A stretch of DNA of 64,000 bases from Chaetorhynchus papuensis. Lineage: Eukaryota > Chordata > Aves > Passeriformes > Rhipiduridae. Positions within the stretch are counted from its first letter, which is position 1. Each line of letters opens with the position of its first letter. Below are positions 1-13,206 of the stretch, in pieces. Both the position numbers and the translations under genes were made by a program. Below the pieces are notes generated by a model that saw only the letters and a program-made list of their open reading frames with translations, did not search any database and was not told the DNA's origin. The stretch lies in contig VWYX01000218.1 in the NCBI GenBank assembly GCA_013396525.1, positions 506,576-570,575 on the forward strand, written 5' to 3'.

Positions 1-3000
1 AACTACCAACCATATAGAACCAAAGAGGCTGCAAACAAAAGAGAATAAAGTTCCAGTTATAATTTGTCCATATGCCCAATACAAAGCATCTGTGAACAAA
101 CAAACAGACAGGTCTCTCTATAGAAACACTAGTCTGAACTTTATATTCAAAAGCGTATATTGAGCAGGGAGAAAGGAAGTGCACAGTGTAACACAAACTG
201 ACAAACTTTGACTGCTCTCCTGCTCAGCCTCTAAACAGGCAAGTGACACTAGATTGCATAATAAAGAAAGATATGTGGTTTCAGGTCTGTGGAATAGAAA
301 GCAGAAGACCCTGTAGCTCAGTTCTAGAAAGAAAATCAAACAGTAACATTGAACACAGATAGATCAAATCAGTAAACACCACAAAATACAAAACTCCTTT
401 GAACATGCACCACTCAATTGCAGAAATGATATTGTTTAATTTAGTTGAAAAAAAAAATGTTATCACTTTTTGTTGGGACCGCTGCATTTCATTTCACATG
501 GGATAACAGAAAGAGGACAGAGAAAAGGAAGGAGACCAAAACTATTTTTCTGTCTGTACTCCCTGGTAGGGAGTTTGGGATGTGTTCTCTGTGCTGCCAA
601 CAGAGACAGTCAGATCACATGTCCTCCAAAAAGATACTTGTGTCTATAGCTTATTTCACACTCCGGCACTGTACTGCCAAGCACTGTAGGACATTTAGGC
701 AGAACTTAAATGAAACCAAACTGACAAATCCTTTTTAAGTGTTCTGGTTTAACAGAAGAGAATTACACTGGTATGCCACCAAGAGGATCCTTCTTCCATA
801 AGTTTACTGTCCAGCTATCTTACTACAACCAACAAATGGAGATAAAGTTCACAATGAAGAATGCAACTGACTTTATTATAACATATCAGCTGTTAGATTC
901 TAAGCTTATTTTAATAGCCTCTATATTTTTTTTTTTTGTATCCACAAAGAACGTAAGGCAACAAAGTCTGGTGTGTTTAATGGAATCTGAAAACACTCCT
1001 GGAAGGAAAGGAATGCATATGAAATTATGATTTCTGGAGTACTTAATTTTGTAACCAAATCAAAACTTCTCTGCATCTTGTTTAAAGTCATCTTGCCCAA
1101 AACTTTCTTCACAAATCTAGAAAAAATTCTGTAAACACACCGTTTGCATGTGGATAGAGAACAGCAAATACCAATTGCTTTCAGAAACATTTTTGAAGAA
1201 AGAGAAATGCCATTTCTTTTGCTGTCAAGTTTACACACAGAACCATGGTCATTTTCAATAGGTCTTGTATGTCTACCATGACTACGCCACAGACTCAAAG
1301 TACTGCATAAAATGTTTGTCAAATGGCATTTCCACGTTTCTTCCCAAAAATATAAATGCATTTTAGGAAGAAATGTAGAAATGCCACTTGTTTATAAAGA
1401 ATTATAAACAAAAGATCTCCTAGCCCTCCAACAGTCTCCTCATCAAGCTGACATACACCCTTCCACACCAGTTTTGCACAAGCTGGAAGAATTCCAGGAA
1501 GTCTCCAAGGGCAAATTTTAGAAGGAGGTCCTAGTTAAAATATTGGCAGCACATAAATTTGTCTTTTTAATGGCAACCACTTTACATTGTTTAGCACATT
1601 TAGCAGGATTTAAATATGAATTTAATATACTCACAAACTCTCAGAAAAAGCCTGAAGTGGAGGGGGAAAAAAATGGTGAGAGATGAAACATATAGTCACT
1701 GCCAACACGTCTTGAGCAAGCACTTCATGAGCAGGTGAAAAAAAATCTAGTGACTGTGAAGAGCTTGATGACAGCTCTGGGTCTGCTCCTCTTATTCAAC
1801 TGTTTCCACTTATATTCACTTCTGCATCTGTTATATATTATGGGGTGTTTTTATTAGTAGCTTTGGATCCAGTGAAGCAGGTGAGCATGTGTTCAAAAGA
1901 CAACTGAAAAAAATAAGACATTAGAAAGAAAACATGAAACAGTTCAGAGAAAAGCAGAACAAAGCGTGCTCTTTGCAAATAAAGGCATTCTCGTTTAAAT
2001 TGTGCTTATGCCATTTGAATGGAGACAAAATGAGTAAAACAGTTTAAATTTAAATTAAATCAGGGGAAATAAGTCAATGCATATAATCTCTCTTGGCAAG
2101 GACTGCTCAAGAAGAAGAACAGCGAATACATACACTTACCACCTGCAAGTATCTAGCATGAAATGATCTTCCTTAAGTAATTTTCCCCATCTTCCCATCC
2201 TTCTCCTTTGAGCAATTATTTACAATTCACTTGATAATCTTGCCTGTTTTCCTGTGTTGACAGAGGTCCCAAGTCAGGAACTCACATGAGATCCAAGTGC
2301 ATAGCGGCAGGGAGAAGAGTTAATTCCCCACAAAATGTCTTTCTTGAATATGAACTTTTTGGCCAAGGGTGATGAATTTATGTTTTTGGGGGCTTTTTTA
2401 ACTGTTCTTGGAGGGAAAAGGGAAAAAAAGAAAAGTAACTCACAGACCTGTATCCAAAGTACTTCTTATCTCTTGGGTTACATGTAAATGGGGTTTTTTA
2501 GAGGTTTTTTTGTTTGTTTGTTTGTTTGGGGGTTTTCACCCATATTAGCTATATTTTAATACCTTAATTGCTGGCTATGAAAATGTGCAGCTTTACATAT
2601 GGGACTATATACAAAAATACTAAATAATTATAATTAATTTTTTGTACTGCTGAGAGTACATCGTTCTGATAGGGACTGTGAAGTACTCCACAGTCCAATA
2701 AACTGTAATTTCACATCTAAAAAGTTTATAGGTGCTGCAGAACCACTTAAGCACTTGACCAGCTCCTCCCTTAAAGGAATACAAACATCTGTATTAAAGT
2801 GTAGTTCCATGATTCATTGTCTTGTCTTCAGACAGTAAAGCCAGTTTAAGATGTTCCCATGCATTTCCTCCCTGACCCCCACCATTCTTTACTTCCTTTA
2901 AGCTGCTCCCTGAAATTAGCCAATTAAAGAAAACTCTTGCCAAAAAAAAAGTAAAAATCTTTGGTGCTTAGGTGTTTTACCTACAGTTAAATGCCTCTCT

Positions 3001-3427
3001 CTATTTGTGATCACAGATGAAAACACTCTCTAAATTACAAGTACCTAGTTATTATTGGAAGGAAGATATTTTTCTCTTAAAACACACATGGTGATGACAT
3101 CTAAAAAGTAATCCAGAGGAAATTGTCTAGGCCATAATGACAAAAAAATCCATGAAATTCTGGTCTAGTCATCAGGAAGCTCACGGAGAGACAGTTTACA
3201 TTCCATTTGCTTTTCCCAAGACTTCTTACCTTGTAGCTGTACATATAATGCAGTAACAAGTGAAAAGTTTTGTGGAAAAGCAGGAAAAAAACACCAAACC
3301 ACACTTCGCATGTGAACTATTCTATAGATTGGTGGTTAAGACAATTCCTGAAAGTAGAGACATATATTTGCATTCCTTCTGCTGAGAAAACTACTACATG
3401 CCCTAAGCCATAATACAAAAGGCAAGT
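1..3427. other. Intergenic DNA, no gene seen
   Basis: AT-rich sequence with frequent stops in all frames. The longest open frame (minus strand, about 921-1361, 146 codons) has no domain, signal peptide or family resemblance that I recognise. A short TTTG microsatellite lies at about 2505-2528. By conserved gene order HPGD would lie on this side of CEP44, but I found no HPGD-like exon here; short exons could still escape a visual search. Confidence 0.6.
2505..2528. repeat. (TTTG)n microsatellite
   Basis: A T run leads into about five uninterrupted TTTG units. It is a simple repeat with no associated gene. Confidence 0.85.
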
Positions 3428-4645
3428 CACAGAATCAGAATCACTTAAATTGCAAACGACCTCCAGGATCATCAAATTTAGCCTTTGACCAATCACCACC
3501 TTGTCAACGAGACCACAGCACTAAGTGCCACATCCAGCTGTTTCTTGAACATTGACCACCTCCCTGGGCAGCCTGTTCCAACGCTTAACAATCTTTTCTA
3601 TGAAGAAATTCCTTCTGATACCCAAACTTAACTTCCGCTTATGCAGCTGGAGAGCATTTCCTCTTCTCCTGTCACTTATTGCTTGGGAGAAGAGGCCAAC
3701 CCCCACCTGACTACACCCTCCTTTCAGGCAGTTGTAGAGAGTGATAAGGTCTCCCCCAAGTTTCCTTTCCTCCAGGCTAAACAATCCCAACTCCCTCAGC
3801 CACTCCTTACAAGACTTGAGCTCCAGACCCTTCACCATCTCTGTTGCCCTCCTCTGGACACACTCCATCACCTCAATGTCCTTCATGCTGTGAGGGGACC
3901 AGAACTGGACACAGCACTCAAGGTGTGGCCTCAGCAGTGCCAAGCACAGGGGGACAGTCACTGCCCTGGTCCTGCTGCCCACACTATTGCTGATCCAGGC
4001 CAGGATGCCACTGGCCTTCTTGGCCACCTGGGCACAGCTAACTCATGTCCAGATGCTGCCAACCAGCACCCCCTGGGTGCTGGTTTCTCTCTGGGCAGCT
4101 TCCCAGCCACTCTGCCCCAGCCTGTAGTGCTGCATGGGGTCGTTGTGACCCAGGGGCACAGCCTGGTGTTTGGCCTTGTTGAACCTCAGACAACTGTCTT
4201 TGGCCCATGATCCAGTTTGTTCAGATCCTTCTGTACAGCCTGCCTGCCCCGCAGCAGATCAACATTCCCACACAAATCAGTATCATCTGCAAAGTACCGA
4301 GTGTACAACCAATCCCATCATCAACAGATATTAAACAGGACAGGTGTCATGGGGGACACCACTGGCGACTGGCTGAAAACTGGATGTAGCACCATTCACC
4401 ATCACTCTCTGCTCCCAACCATCCAGAGAGTTTTTAACCCAGTGAACTGTGCATCTGTCCAGTCTGTGGGATGCCAGCTTTTCTCAGGAGAATGCTGTGG
4501 AAGACAGTATCAAAGGCTTTGCTGAAGTCCAGGTGGACAACATACACAACCTTTTCTTCATCCAATGCTGCCACCAGTCTTGCAAGCAGATCAGTGCAGT
4601 AAGTGGGCCCCAAGGACATCTGTCAGACCAATCCCTAAGGAAATA
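3428..4645 (-). mobile_element. CR1 LINE fragment, 5'-truncated, minus strand
   Basis: Read on the minus strand this is the 3' part of a chicken-repeat-1 non-LTR retrotransposon. A reverse-transcriptase segment at about 4500-4560 contains the family motif DFSKAFDTV. Further downstream an open stretch (about 3521-4027) encodes the C-terminal CR1 region, with recognisable blocks such as VQRRATEMVKGLE and RELGLFSLEERKLGGDLI and the closing RWNRLPREVV. The 3' end shows the typical closing segment and a degenerate ATTCTGTGA-like tail (CACAGAATCAGAATCAC on the plus strand, about 3428-3444). Stops and frame changes break the frame between the RT motif and the C-terminal block, so the copy is dead. 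CR1 copies are usually 5'-truncated by incomplete reverse transcription, which fits its start near 4645. Confidence 0.93.
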
Positions 4646-5150
4646 TGTGTAAATGAGCTGGTTGGTTTTGGATACTGACCGGGTGAAAAACTTCTCAGTA
4701 CTGGTTAGAACTGGACAAAAAGAGATGTTCAATTTTGTGGAGCTCTAGACTACATGAATTTTTGTTTTAATATTTCTTTTGAATTCTGCTGTCTCTTTGA
4801 GGGAAGAGATAGGATGGAATTGAACTGCGGGCTGTGGGAGGTGCCTGCAGAATGCCATGGCAGCACAGAGAAGCTTGTCTCCACCTGACCTTGCGGGAAG
4901 GAGATGCTACAGGGCAGAGAGCCCTGTGGAGAGGAGCCAGCTGGAAGCTGCTTGACAGGTGGACAGCATGTGATCACCCCCATATAAAAACATTAAGAAA
5001 GTGTGTTACTGACATAGCAATGTGTGATATGTTGCTTAATGAAAAATACCATATGAGGAAATACTGGGTCTTGAAGAAGTGTATAAAACCAGCTCGTTTC
5101 TTTGAATAAACATCTCAGATTCCATGCCAGTCTGAATCCGTGCCCTAATC
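4646..5150 (+). mobile_element. Candidate solo LTR (endogenous retrovirus remnant)
   Basis: This stretch has the compact layout of an avian retroviral long terminal repeat. It has a TATA box (TATAAAA, 5082-5088), a polyadenylation signal (AATAAA, 5105-5110) 17 bases further on, and a more GC-rich U3-like region upstream (about 4810-4960). No internal retroviral coding sequence follows. It directly abuts the 5' end of the minus-strand CR1 fragment. A TG-start is possible near 4646, but I could not fix the outer ends or find a convincing target-site duplication. An ordinary host promoter or terminator is the alternative. Confidence 0.42.
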
Positions 5151-7900
5151 ATAGTGTCAGCTCTTGAGAGACAGCTTTGTGCTTAGGCATCCTTAGTTAA
5201 GTTGATCATCATTTTATTCAAACTACAGTCACAGTGTAAAATTAAAAGTACAAACCATGATAACATTAAAATGTATACTATCAAAATAATTTCTCACTAA
5301 ATGCATGCTAACCTCACAAGTGGAACTAGATTTGTTTTCATTTTCTGTCACTCATTTCGCAAATTTACAGATACTTCTGAAACGTTAAATTGGTCAGATT
5401 TAACAAAAACAACAGTTTGCCAGCTGCTGGATGTGGAGGAGCTAAAACATTCAAACTACTGGCAGGTATTCAGTCTATGGGGACAGACTGGGTGTAACCC
5501 AAATCAGAGAGTGCAGACTGCACACCACAGGGTCACAATGGCTGCAGAGGAGTAAAACCTGTCCATAGCACAAACTAGGATAGGGGAAGAAAGGATACAG
5601 GTTGAGGAGACAAGATAATGTATACATGAGTCATGGGGATTTAGGCAGGAAAAGAAGGGTGTATAGTCTGTTTAGATAAGATTTGTCAACTTTTGTCAGG
5701 TCGCTCTAATACTTGAAAAAATTCGGTTTTCTCCAGAACATATTTATTGAGGCAGCCAAAAATAATGCATCCCAGTGCTCTCATAAAAATAAATGAAAAT
5801 TCAGATACATAATTTTCATTTATTTTGTGGTTATTTTTAACAAGAAAAGTTTTATAATTTTCAAGGAAGTTACAAAACCAACTTTTGCTGACTGTCTTAA
5901 TAGAATTTGCTTGCCCCTTTTCTGTAACCATAATTCATCACCTTCATTTTGACGTGCAAAACATTTCACACAGCTGCAGAAACACCGGAAACACTTGTTG
6001 CTTTCAAGTTCCTGAAGGTATTTTAAACAAGGCTATCTCAAAATCTCTTTTCGTAGAGAAAAGATAGAAGAGATTGAATAGAAGAGATTATCCCAAGATA
6101 TTTTTTTTTCTTATTCAGAAAGTAACCCATCTTGCTTAGTCAAAATATTCAACTACATGAATGCATGCCTCTAAATGGTACTGTTGTGATAAAATCTACA
6201 TTCTGCCACATGGAAAGACTAGCATTATATTCTTAATAGATGTAGTGTTGGAATCCTTTTACATTCTTCAGAGAAATTGCAGAGTATGATTTATCACCCT
6301 GACTCAGTGAAATGATACTGAATGGATGCTGTCAACAATTCCATCTGATTGATATTTTCTAGAGAAAGCAAAAGATGGCATCATTTCACTATTTAAGAGT
6401 TTGGAAAAGCAGGCTGGAGTGGTGAAAGCTGCCAGAATTTCTATAACTCATGGCCTTCTACTATCTACTTTAAGCAAGGGAATTACACAGTGTGGATTAT
6501 GGGACCTGAGCTACACTCTGTAATTTTCATCATCTTTGAGGAAGGATTTAAACAGGAGTACAACCTTATGCAGATACAATTTTTCTAAATGATATAGCAT
6601 TACTATACAGAAGCACTCAAAGCTAGATGTTTTCAAATCCTTGCAACTTGAAACCTGGATTTCCAACATACTGGGTCTGAATCTCTCTGGCAAAAGAAAA
6701 AGTTAAGCTAATTTTCAACGAGATGTTTCAATTGAGAAATACATGAGTTTCAAAGTCTGTGACTTTGCACATAACCTGTCAGGCTTTAAAATCTTCATAT
6801 ACTTATTCCAGTGAAATAACTTCTATGAGGACTTGAGGTCTTTATTTTTGATACCAGATCAGCAGGAAATAAAGAAGCAAACCTTGCTCATATTACTATA
6901 ATGTCTCTCAAACGCTTTAAAACTCGACTACTTTTTAACTAAAGGAGAGTAAGTAATTTCCCAAGAACAAGTATTTAAATTTATTCCCCCTCCCTTTTTT
7001 TTTTTTTGACATTTTAACATTAATGTTTGAGGAGGTTAAGTTCTAGTCAGCATTGCATTAACTGCTGCTCTAACAAGTGTTAATGCAGTTCCTGCCTTTC
7101 CTCTAAAGAGCTATAAAAACACAGTACTTTCAAAATTTAGGTAAAGACATAAATCTTGGCTCCAGGTGTTCCTGAATCACTCTATAATCTGAAATGAAAC
7201 TAGTCTTGACCAACTCTGAATAAAGTTTGAACGCAGTATAGATTTGTACTAAGTTAAACTACCTGAAGAATGAGTATGTAAAACAAACCAAAACTTACTG
7301 ACATATTTACTTTCTGGAAGGAAAGTTAAATGAACTTTAATACCAGATTTGAAAATCCAGCTGTAAAAGGGGTATGCAAACATGATTAATGTGTGCTGAA
7401 CACCATCCAGATCACATACTTACTTGTAAGAATTACAGCAAGCAAGTAAAATTTCCACCCCCAAGTAACAATTCCATTTAAATTAGAATTTTAGTTACTC
7501 TTCCATTTTAAGTCAATAGTTATTCTATGGTTGCCATGTATCAGAAAAACCTGCTTAGTGAGAGAATAAAACAGTTCAGTACAACAAACACAAGCAACAA
7601 CCCTTTCAAATATCATTCCTGAGTGCAGAGTGCACAACTTTTTCACTGCTAACCCTAACACAAATCCTTCTGAGTCTGTACCCACTAATCATGTTTCTAC
7701 TTTCAAGGAATTTCTGAATGTCTCCCCTATCCCCCAACCACCACCACCACTCACTAGAAAATCCTCCCTCATTATCTTGACTGATTGCTTCAATTAGTGA
7801 GCAACTCAGTCACTTACATTAAGTTCTATGTTTCAATTCCAGGAAAGTAAACCTTCACTGATACACTTCAGGTTTACTTAATTAGAAGGAAAATTAACTT
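5151..7900. other. Intergenic DNA, no gene seen
   Basis: AT-rich sequence with only short chance reading frames and no recognisable exon, RNA gene or repeat family. A run of T lies near 6997-7007. Confidence 0.55.
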
Positions 7901-7904
7901 AAAT

Positions 7905-8638
7905 GCTCTACAGACACGGTGCTGGGTTAGACTGCCTGAATAATGCTGATGAACTGTTTGCCAAGACCTTCCTTGGTCACAGATTGCTTTCTCTGGTTGA
8001 CAAGAAGCTCAAGATGACCCAGACGTGCACTTGCAGCCCAGAAAGCCAAGCATACCCTGGGCTGCACCAAAAGCACTGTGACCAGCAAGCCGAGGGAGGG
8101 GATTGTGCCCCTCTGCTCTGCTATGGTGACACCCCACCTAGACTGCTCCATGCAGCTCTGGGATCCCAAAATAAGCACATGGATTGCTGGAGCAATTTGC
8201 AGGGGAGATGACACGGCTGCTCAGTGGGCTGGAGCACCTCTCCTATGGAGGCAGGCTGAGAGAGTTAGAGATGGTCAGCCCGGAGAAGAGAAGGCTCTGA
8301 GGACACCTTAGAGCAGCCTTCCAGTACCTCAAAGGGGCCTGCAAGGGAGCTGCAGAGGGACTTTTTACAAGGGCATGTAGTGACAGGACAAGGTGGAATG
8401 GCTTCAAAATCAAAGAGGACAGGTTTAGATTAGATATTAGGAAGAAATTCTTTACTCTGAGGGTAGTGAGACACTGGCACAAGTTTCCCAGAGAAGCTGT
8501 GGATGCCCTATCCCCGGAAGCTCAGGCTGGATGGGGCTTTGAGCACGCTGGCCTAGTAGAAGGTGTCCCTGTCCGTGGTAGGTGGGCTGGATCTAGATGA
8601 TCTTTAAGGTCCCTCAGGATGATTTCTATCTACATGGT
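7905..8638 (+). mobile_element. CR1 LINE fragment, 5'-truncated, plus strand
   Basis: The 3' region of a CR1 element on the plus strand. The sequence passes through the CR1 blocks for 'Glu-Lys-X-Leu-X-Thr' at about 8281-8310, then TTTTTACAAGGGCATGTAGT (8361-8380), GGAAGAAATTCTTTACTCTG and GAAGCTGTGGATGCCC. It closes with the characteristic GATGATCTTTAAGGTCCCT (about 8597-8615). Frameshifts and stops are numerous. The 3' segment differs clearly from that of the minus-strand CR1 at 3.4-4.6 kb, so the two copies look like different CR1 subfamilies. The 5' limit is approximate. Confidence 0.92.
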
Positions 8639-11600
8639 TGAGAAATTAAGGATTCTGGTTGTACGTACTCTTCAAAAAAATATCCTGCCTTGTGATAACA
8701 CGAGAGAAATCCACTCCTTAAGCAATTGGCAACTTAAATTGTTCTCAAGAGTATAGATAGTGCTTGAGACAAAGAATCAGGGATCCTTACAGAAAAGCTA
8801 AAAGAGAAAACACAGGGTTTTTGCAATATAAGTAATCCATGAAATTCAAATTTGAATAACAAAATGAACAGCAGTGTAAAAAGTCTTTAGATTCAGCAAT
8901 AGTTTTTAACAACTAGGTATTTACTTTAAAGCTTTTTAACAGTAGCACCATTTAACAGAAGAAAAAAAAAGGGGCAAAGATCCTGTTTTCTGTGGGATTC
9001 TGACTTTTTTATTTCCCAAGACAACTCCAAGATTCAGGTTACTACCAGTAGAATAGTGGTAATTATAAGGTGACTCCATCATGCTCTATAAACAATTATT
9101 AATGGCCTTTCTTATGCTTTTTCCATGTAAATGAACTATCCCATCTCTAGTCAAGAGCAGCTGTTAAACTCTCTACTGAGGTGACAATGATTCTCCACTG
9201 TTCTGTTAAAAACAGCCCTTCACCTTACCCCTTTTGCCCTACTTAGAAATGCAATGTGAAGTCTTACTTCTTACTGCTCAGCTTTCAGAACAACCTGAGC
9301 TTTGAAAAACTTCTAGAAGCATCTGAGTACCTAAAAAAGGTGGGGAATCTGTAGGAAATAAACCCACCGTGTGACAAAAGATTGAATTAGCAAACATGCA
9401 TATTAAAGCAGAGGAAGAAGTCACAGGGAATATTATGGATAAATAGTGCAATATTTACATTTTAGAAAAGGAACGAAGTGGCTTCTGCTGGTTTTCCACA
9501 GTATGTGGATATGGAAAGGAGATCAGAAGGCTTCTACTTATCTCAGAATTATTAAATGCTTAATTGCTTTACAAGTGAAAACAAGCACATTAAATTTGAA
9601 CAGTTTTAAAGAAAGGCACAATACATTCAGATGCAGAAAATTTTTATAACATGAAGATAAATAACAAAGCCTAATGAAGAAGAGTTAATCAGAGTGTATA
9701 AATTAGGTTGGACAGATTATTTCTAGAAAATTATATTGTCACAAATGTGGCCTACCAATATATCAAAGAAGTGCTGAAGCTTTGTCTAAGCAAAAGCAGT
9801 TTGGACCAGGTGTCCCTCATTATGGGTTTCTAGCTTAGCTGAGGGTTAGACCTCAAGTCTCTGCTGACAGATGTTTGAGTAATACTTTATTTGGTTGCTT
9901 TGCAAGAAACGGCTTAAATGATTGCCTTTGCTGACAGGAATCCTAACATTAACTTGAATTCGCAGTGGTACCTATTTCTCACAGGTCATCTGATGCAATT
10001 TTAGCTATGTAAGGAGCTTTGAATCTTCCTCAATTTCATCAGACGTTTCTGTGTGGCCCTAAGGTCTCAGGCAGACAAGTTGTTAAAGCTTAGTGCCAGA
10101 CAGGGCCTCAGAAACCCAAAGAAAGAGGAAAAGAATTCATGAAGTCTTTCATACTAAACAGACACCATGCTTAAGTGAGCTGAGCAGTCAGTTTAAGGTG
10201 TTTATCTTTTTAATGGGAGTCTAAATGTAAAATCATTACCTCCAAGTTAAAATTGTTATTAAGCACCAAGTAATAAGTTATGTTACACTACTGACAGTAT
10301 GAAATCCAATTGCCTTTGAAGGATGCTGCACTCAGCCTAAAGTTGGAGTTTCTGCAATTATGTGATGGCTATCCTCCTCTATTCCCTAGAATCCATCAAG
10401 TTTTTCTGTGACAAATGTCTAATTTTCTTCAAGTCATAGAAACATAAGGTATACAATACCTTCAAAGGACTCAAAAGGAGAAGCAGAACTCTTCTTCAAC
10501 ATCTGCATTTGAATGGAATTTTTAGTTGAGAACTTTTTTTTAATATTATGTTTCCCATATTCTCCATTACCAATCACATTTCATACAGACCTAACATGCC
10601 AAAAAGAACCCAATGTTTGACCTAAGGGAGGTAAAAAAGAAAGGGAAAAGATAAAATTGTTTTGCTTGGATAAATCAGGAGGAACAAGAAAGAAAAATAT
10701 ATGGATTTACAAGTCTGTAATTTCAAATTTGTAATTTCTAGAATAACAAGTCTGTAATTTCTAGAATGATATTTTGTTAAGGGTCAGACAACAAAAAGCT
10801 GAAGAAAACTTAAAATAGGCTGTTAGGAGAAAGATTTAATGTGTTATACTGTTATAAAGTCTGAATCTACTCATAAACATTCTGGAAGAGGTGGTTATTT
10901 TGTGATATGATAATTTTGGCTGATAATATTCAGGCTGTTAAGAACAGAAATACTGAAAAAATATTTACTGAAAATAACGAGTGAAAAAAAAATTGCTGAA
11001 ATAGTTCAATGCTGACAAACATTAAACAAGATATATGACAAATCTGACTTTGCAATGATGAGTTTTATGTTGAATCTCCCTATGCAAAAGTGAGATACAA
11101 GGCAAAATAGCCCCTTTGGAAAATATCAGAGACATTACATTTTGCTTTGAAGAATCCAGGTTTCCAACAGAAAACAGAAGATATGAATATGATTTATACA
11201 GAATGCCAAGCTAACATTTACCTATCCAAATAATACTGGAAATACTCAGGTTCCTTTCCTATTGACCTGTTTCTGTTCTGCAAGCATTGTTTTCATACTT
11301 GAAGTTTACTGTTTATGTATCCTGTCTCTACTGTTTCCCTCCAGTCATGCCAATTATACATACATAGTCACAATTTTACTCAAATGCTTACCTACAGCTG
11401 TCATGGGATATTGCCCAGATTTACCTTTTCTAGACCATGGCCTCTCTCATGGTTCACATTCTGGAAGAGCCTGCACAATGTCTCCAGCAGTCATTTTTGA
11501 AAAATTATCCTAATTGATACAGAATCTTTACCAATAGAATAGAATGAGGTAACAAGAACAGCACTTTTGCCATGGTACTTGACTGAATCTGTTTATTTAT

Positions 11601-13150
11601 TCCCACCCTTTTTCCTAGATTTACTGGAACACAAAACTCACCACAACAACAGCTGTCTCTTTCTGAAATTCAGGGCATAAAAGGAAGTAATAGCAAGCAA
11701 AATACTCACAGATTCACCTGACACAGTAATAAACACCATTAACAATTTCTTCTTTACTGAAAGAGACAAAAATGGATTTGCTTAAGGGCAATGCTATTCA
11801 AAAAAGATAGGCCTTAGAGTAACAGGTATGTTAAAAGCCATACTACAATAATACAGCCAAAACCGTATTTCTGACATTTCTTAAAGCTCCTGCTTTGGGA
11901 TTTTTTTTTTTTTATTTCACATAATCACAAAATTAATTCTGTTTATACTAGAGTACGGGCAGTGTTGATCTTTTTCTTTTTCAATAAAAACCAAATATAT
12001 GAAGATAAAACCAGAACGAAGAATCAGCTTTAGTACTGGTAGCAGAAGCAATGAGCTTGCTCTTCTCTCTTTCCCCAGATATGTAATGCAGACATTAAAC
12101 TGAAGAAGCAGTTTCTGAAACAGAAAAGCATAGCTTCAGTTTGTAAAGGAGGAAAACATTAGTAGGCCAGACATAAGGAAGGGAAGTGACAGGTGAGTAA
12201 AACTCCCTTTCAGCTACTGAACAGATTCTAACTGAACTTACAATAAGGACTAAATGACATAAATACTAATAACAGCAAGAGAGCTGGAATCACGTTCAAA
12301 AATGTGCTCATCATTAACATCAAGAAAATCTTTCTCAGCAAGGGAGTAGATACACATTTAGAGATGCAAGACATGTAAACGAGCAATTTCTATAGAGATT
12401 TTAAGACAGTATTCTTGGATATCTTTTCTTAGACATTGGAAAATATTAAATTAGAGGGATTATATCTGCAACATAGACTCAGTGTTACAAGTAAGGGCCC
12501 ACATGAACAATAAAAAGTGAATATTAAATTGAATTTCTCCTATAAAAAACCACATAATTTTGAAATATTCTCTCTATTACAAGCAGCTTTATAGTTTTAA
12601 AGATTAAAAGCTTAAGATTTTTATATAAAGCTTTATAATTCAACATCTTTATCTGACGTTCATATTTCTAAGTGATTGAGAAATTTTATGTGGAAAAAAA
12701 AGGATGATTGTCAGCTTATTGGGAAGTGTAGTTTTTAATCTTTTCTCAAACACAAGGACCTTGTTGCACCATTGCTCCATTATTCAAAGTTGTTCTTATC
12801 TTCTCCATGCCTTACAGAACTGCAGCTAATCCGTTTCCTGATAAGACAATATTGGCTACTGTTATCTAGAAAAAGCAGCAAATGTCAATCTTTTACGAAA
12901 AAAATGTAGCTTAAAGACTAAACTGTTTATATTACAGTAGACAAGTCTGTCTACATTTTCCTATAAACTACACCAAAACAGAAAATATGCATCATACTTT
13001 ATATGCCTTCTTTAGGGTCTCTGTGGCAAGAGTCAACTTTTAATTTTGTGCAATGACTAGCACTGGAGCAACAAAAAAGAATGACCCTTTACCAAATTGT
13101 CTGACTTAACATTCACATTTAAAAACATTTGACTCTTGGGAATGGTCCTG
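8639..13150. other. Intergenic DNA, no gene seen
   Basis: AT-rich, stop-dense sequence with no supported coding exon. It contains a small imperfect tandem repeat at 10707-10768 and a perfect 7-bp inverted repeat with a 4-base loop at 12937-12954 (GTAGACA/TGTCTAC), which is too small to interpret. Confidence 0.55.
10707..10768. repeat. Short imperfect tandem repeat
   Basis: The block ACAAGTCTGTAATTTC occurs twice (about 10710 and 10746). A degenerate middle copy, TTTGTAATTTCTAGAATA, lies between them, giving about three units sharing TGTAATTTC. Confidence 0.7.
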
Positions 13151-13206
13151 TGAACGGCCAGGATGATCTTTGTGTGTCCCTTCCAACCCAGTTTATTCTG
13201 TGATTA
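13150..13206 (+). mobile_element. CR1 3'-tail remnant
   Basis: The segment GATGATCTTTGTGTGTCCC followed by TTCCAACCC and TTCTGTGATT matches the last bases of CR1 elements, with only the 3' end present. It is an extreme 5' truncation, common for this family. Confidence 0.75.

Noticed and set aside
921..1361. A 146-codon minus-strand open frame in AT-rich flank
   Set aside because: No recognisable domain, motif, promoter or splice context. A single frame of this length is not surprising in 64 kb.
3641..4210. A 189-codon plus-strand frame
   Set aside because: It is antisense to the CR1 reverse-transcriptase C-terminal region and is a shadow of that element.
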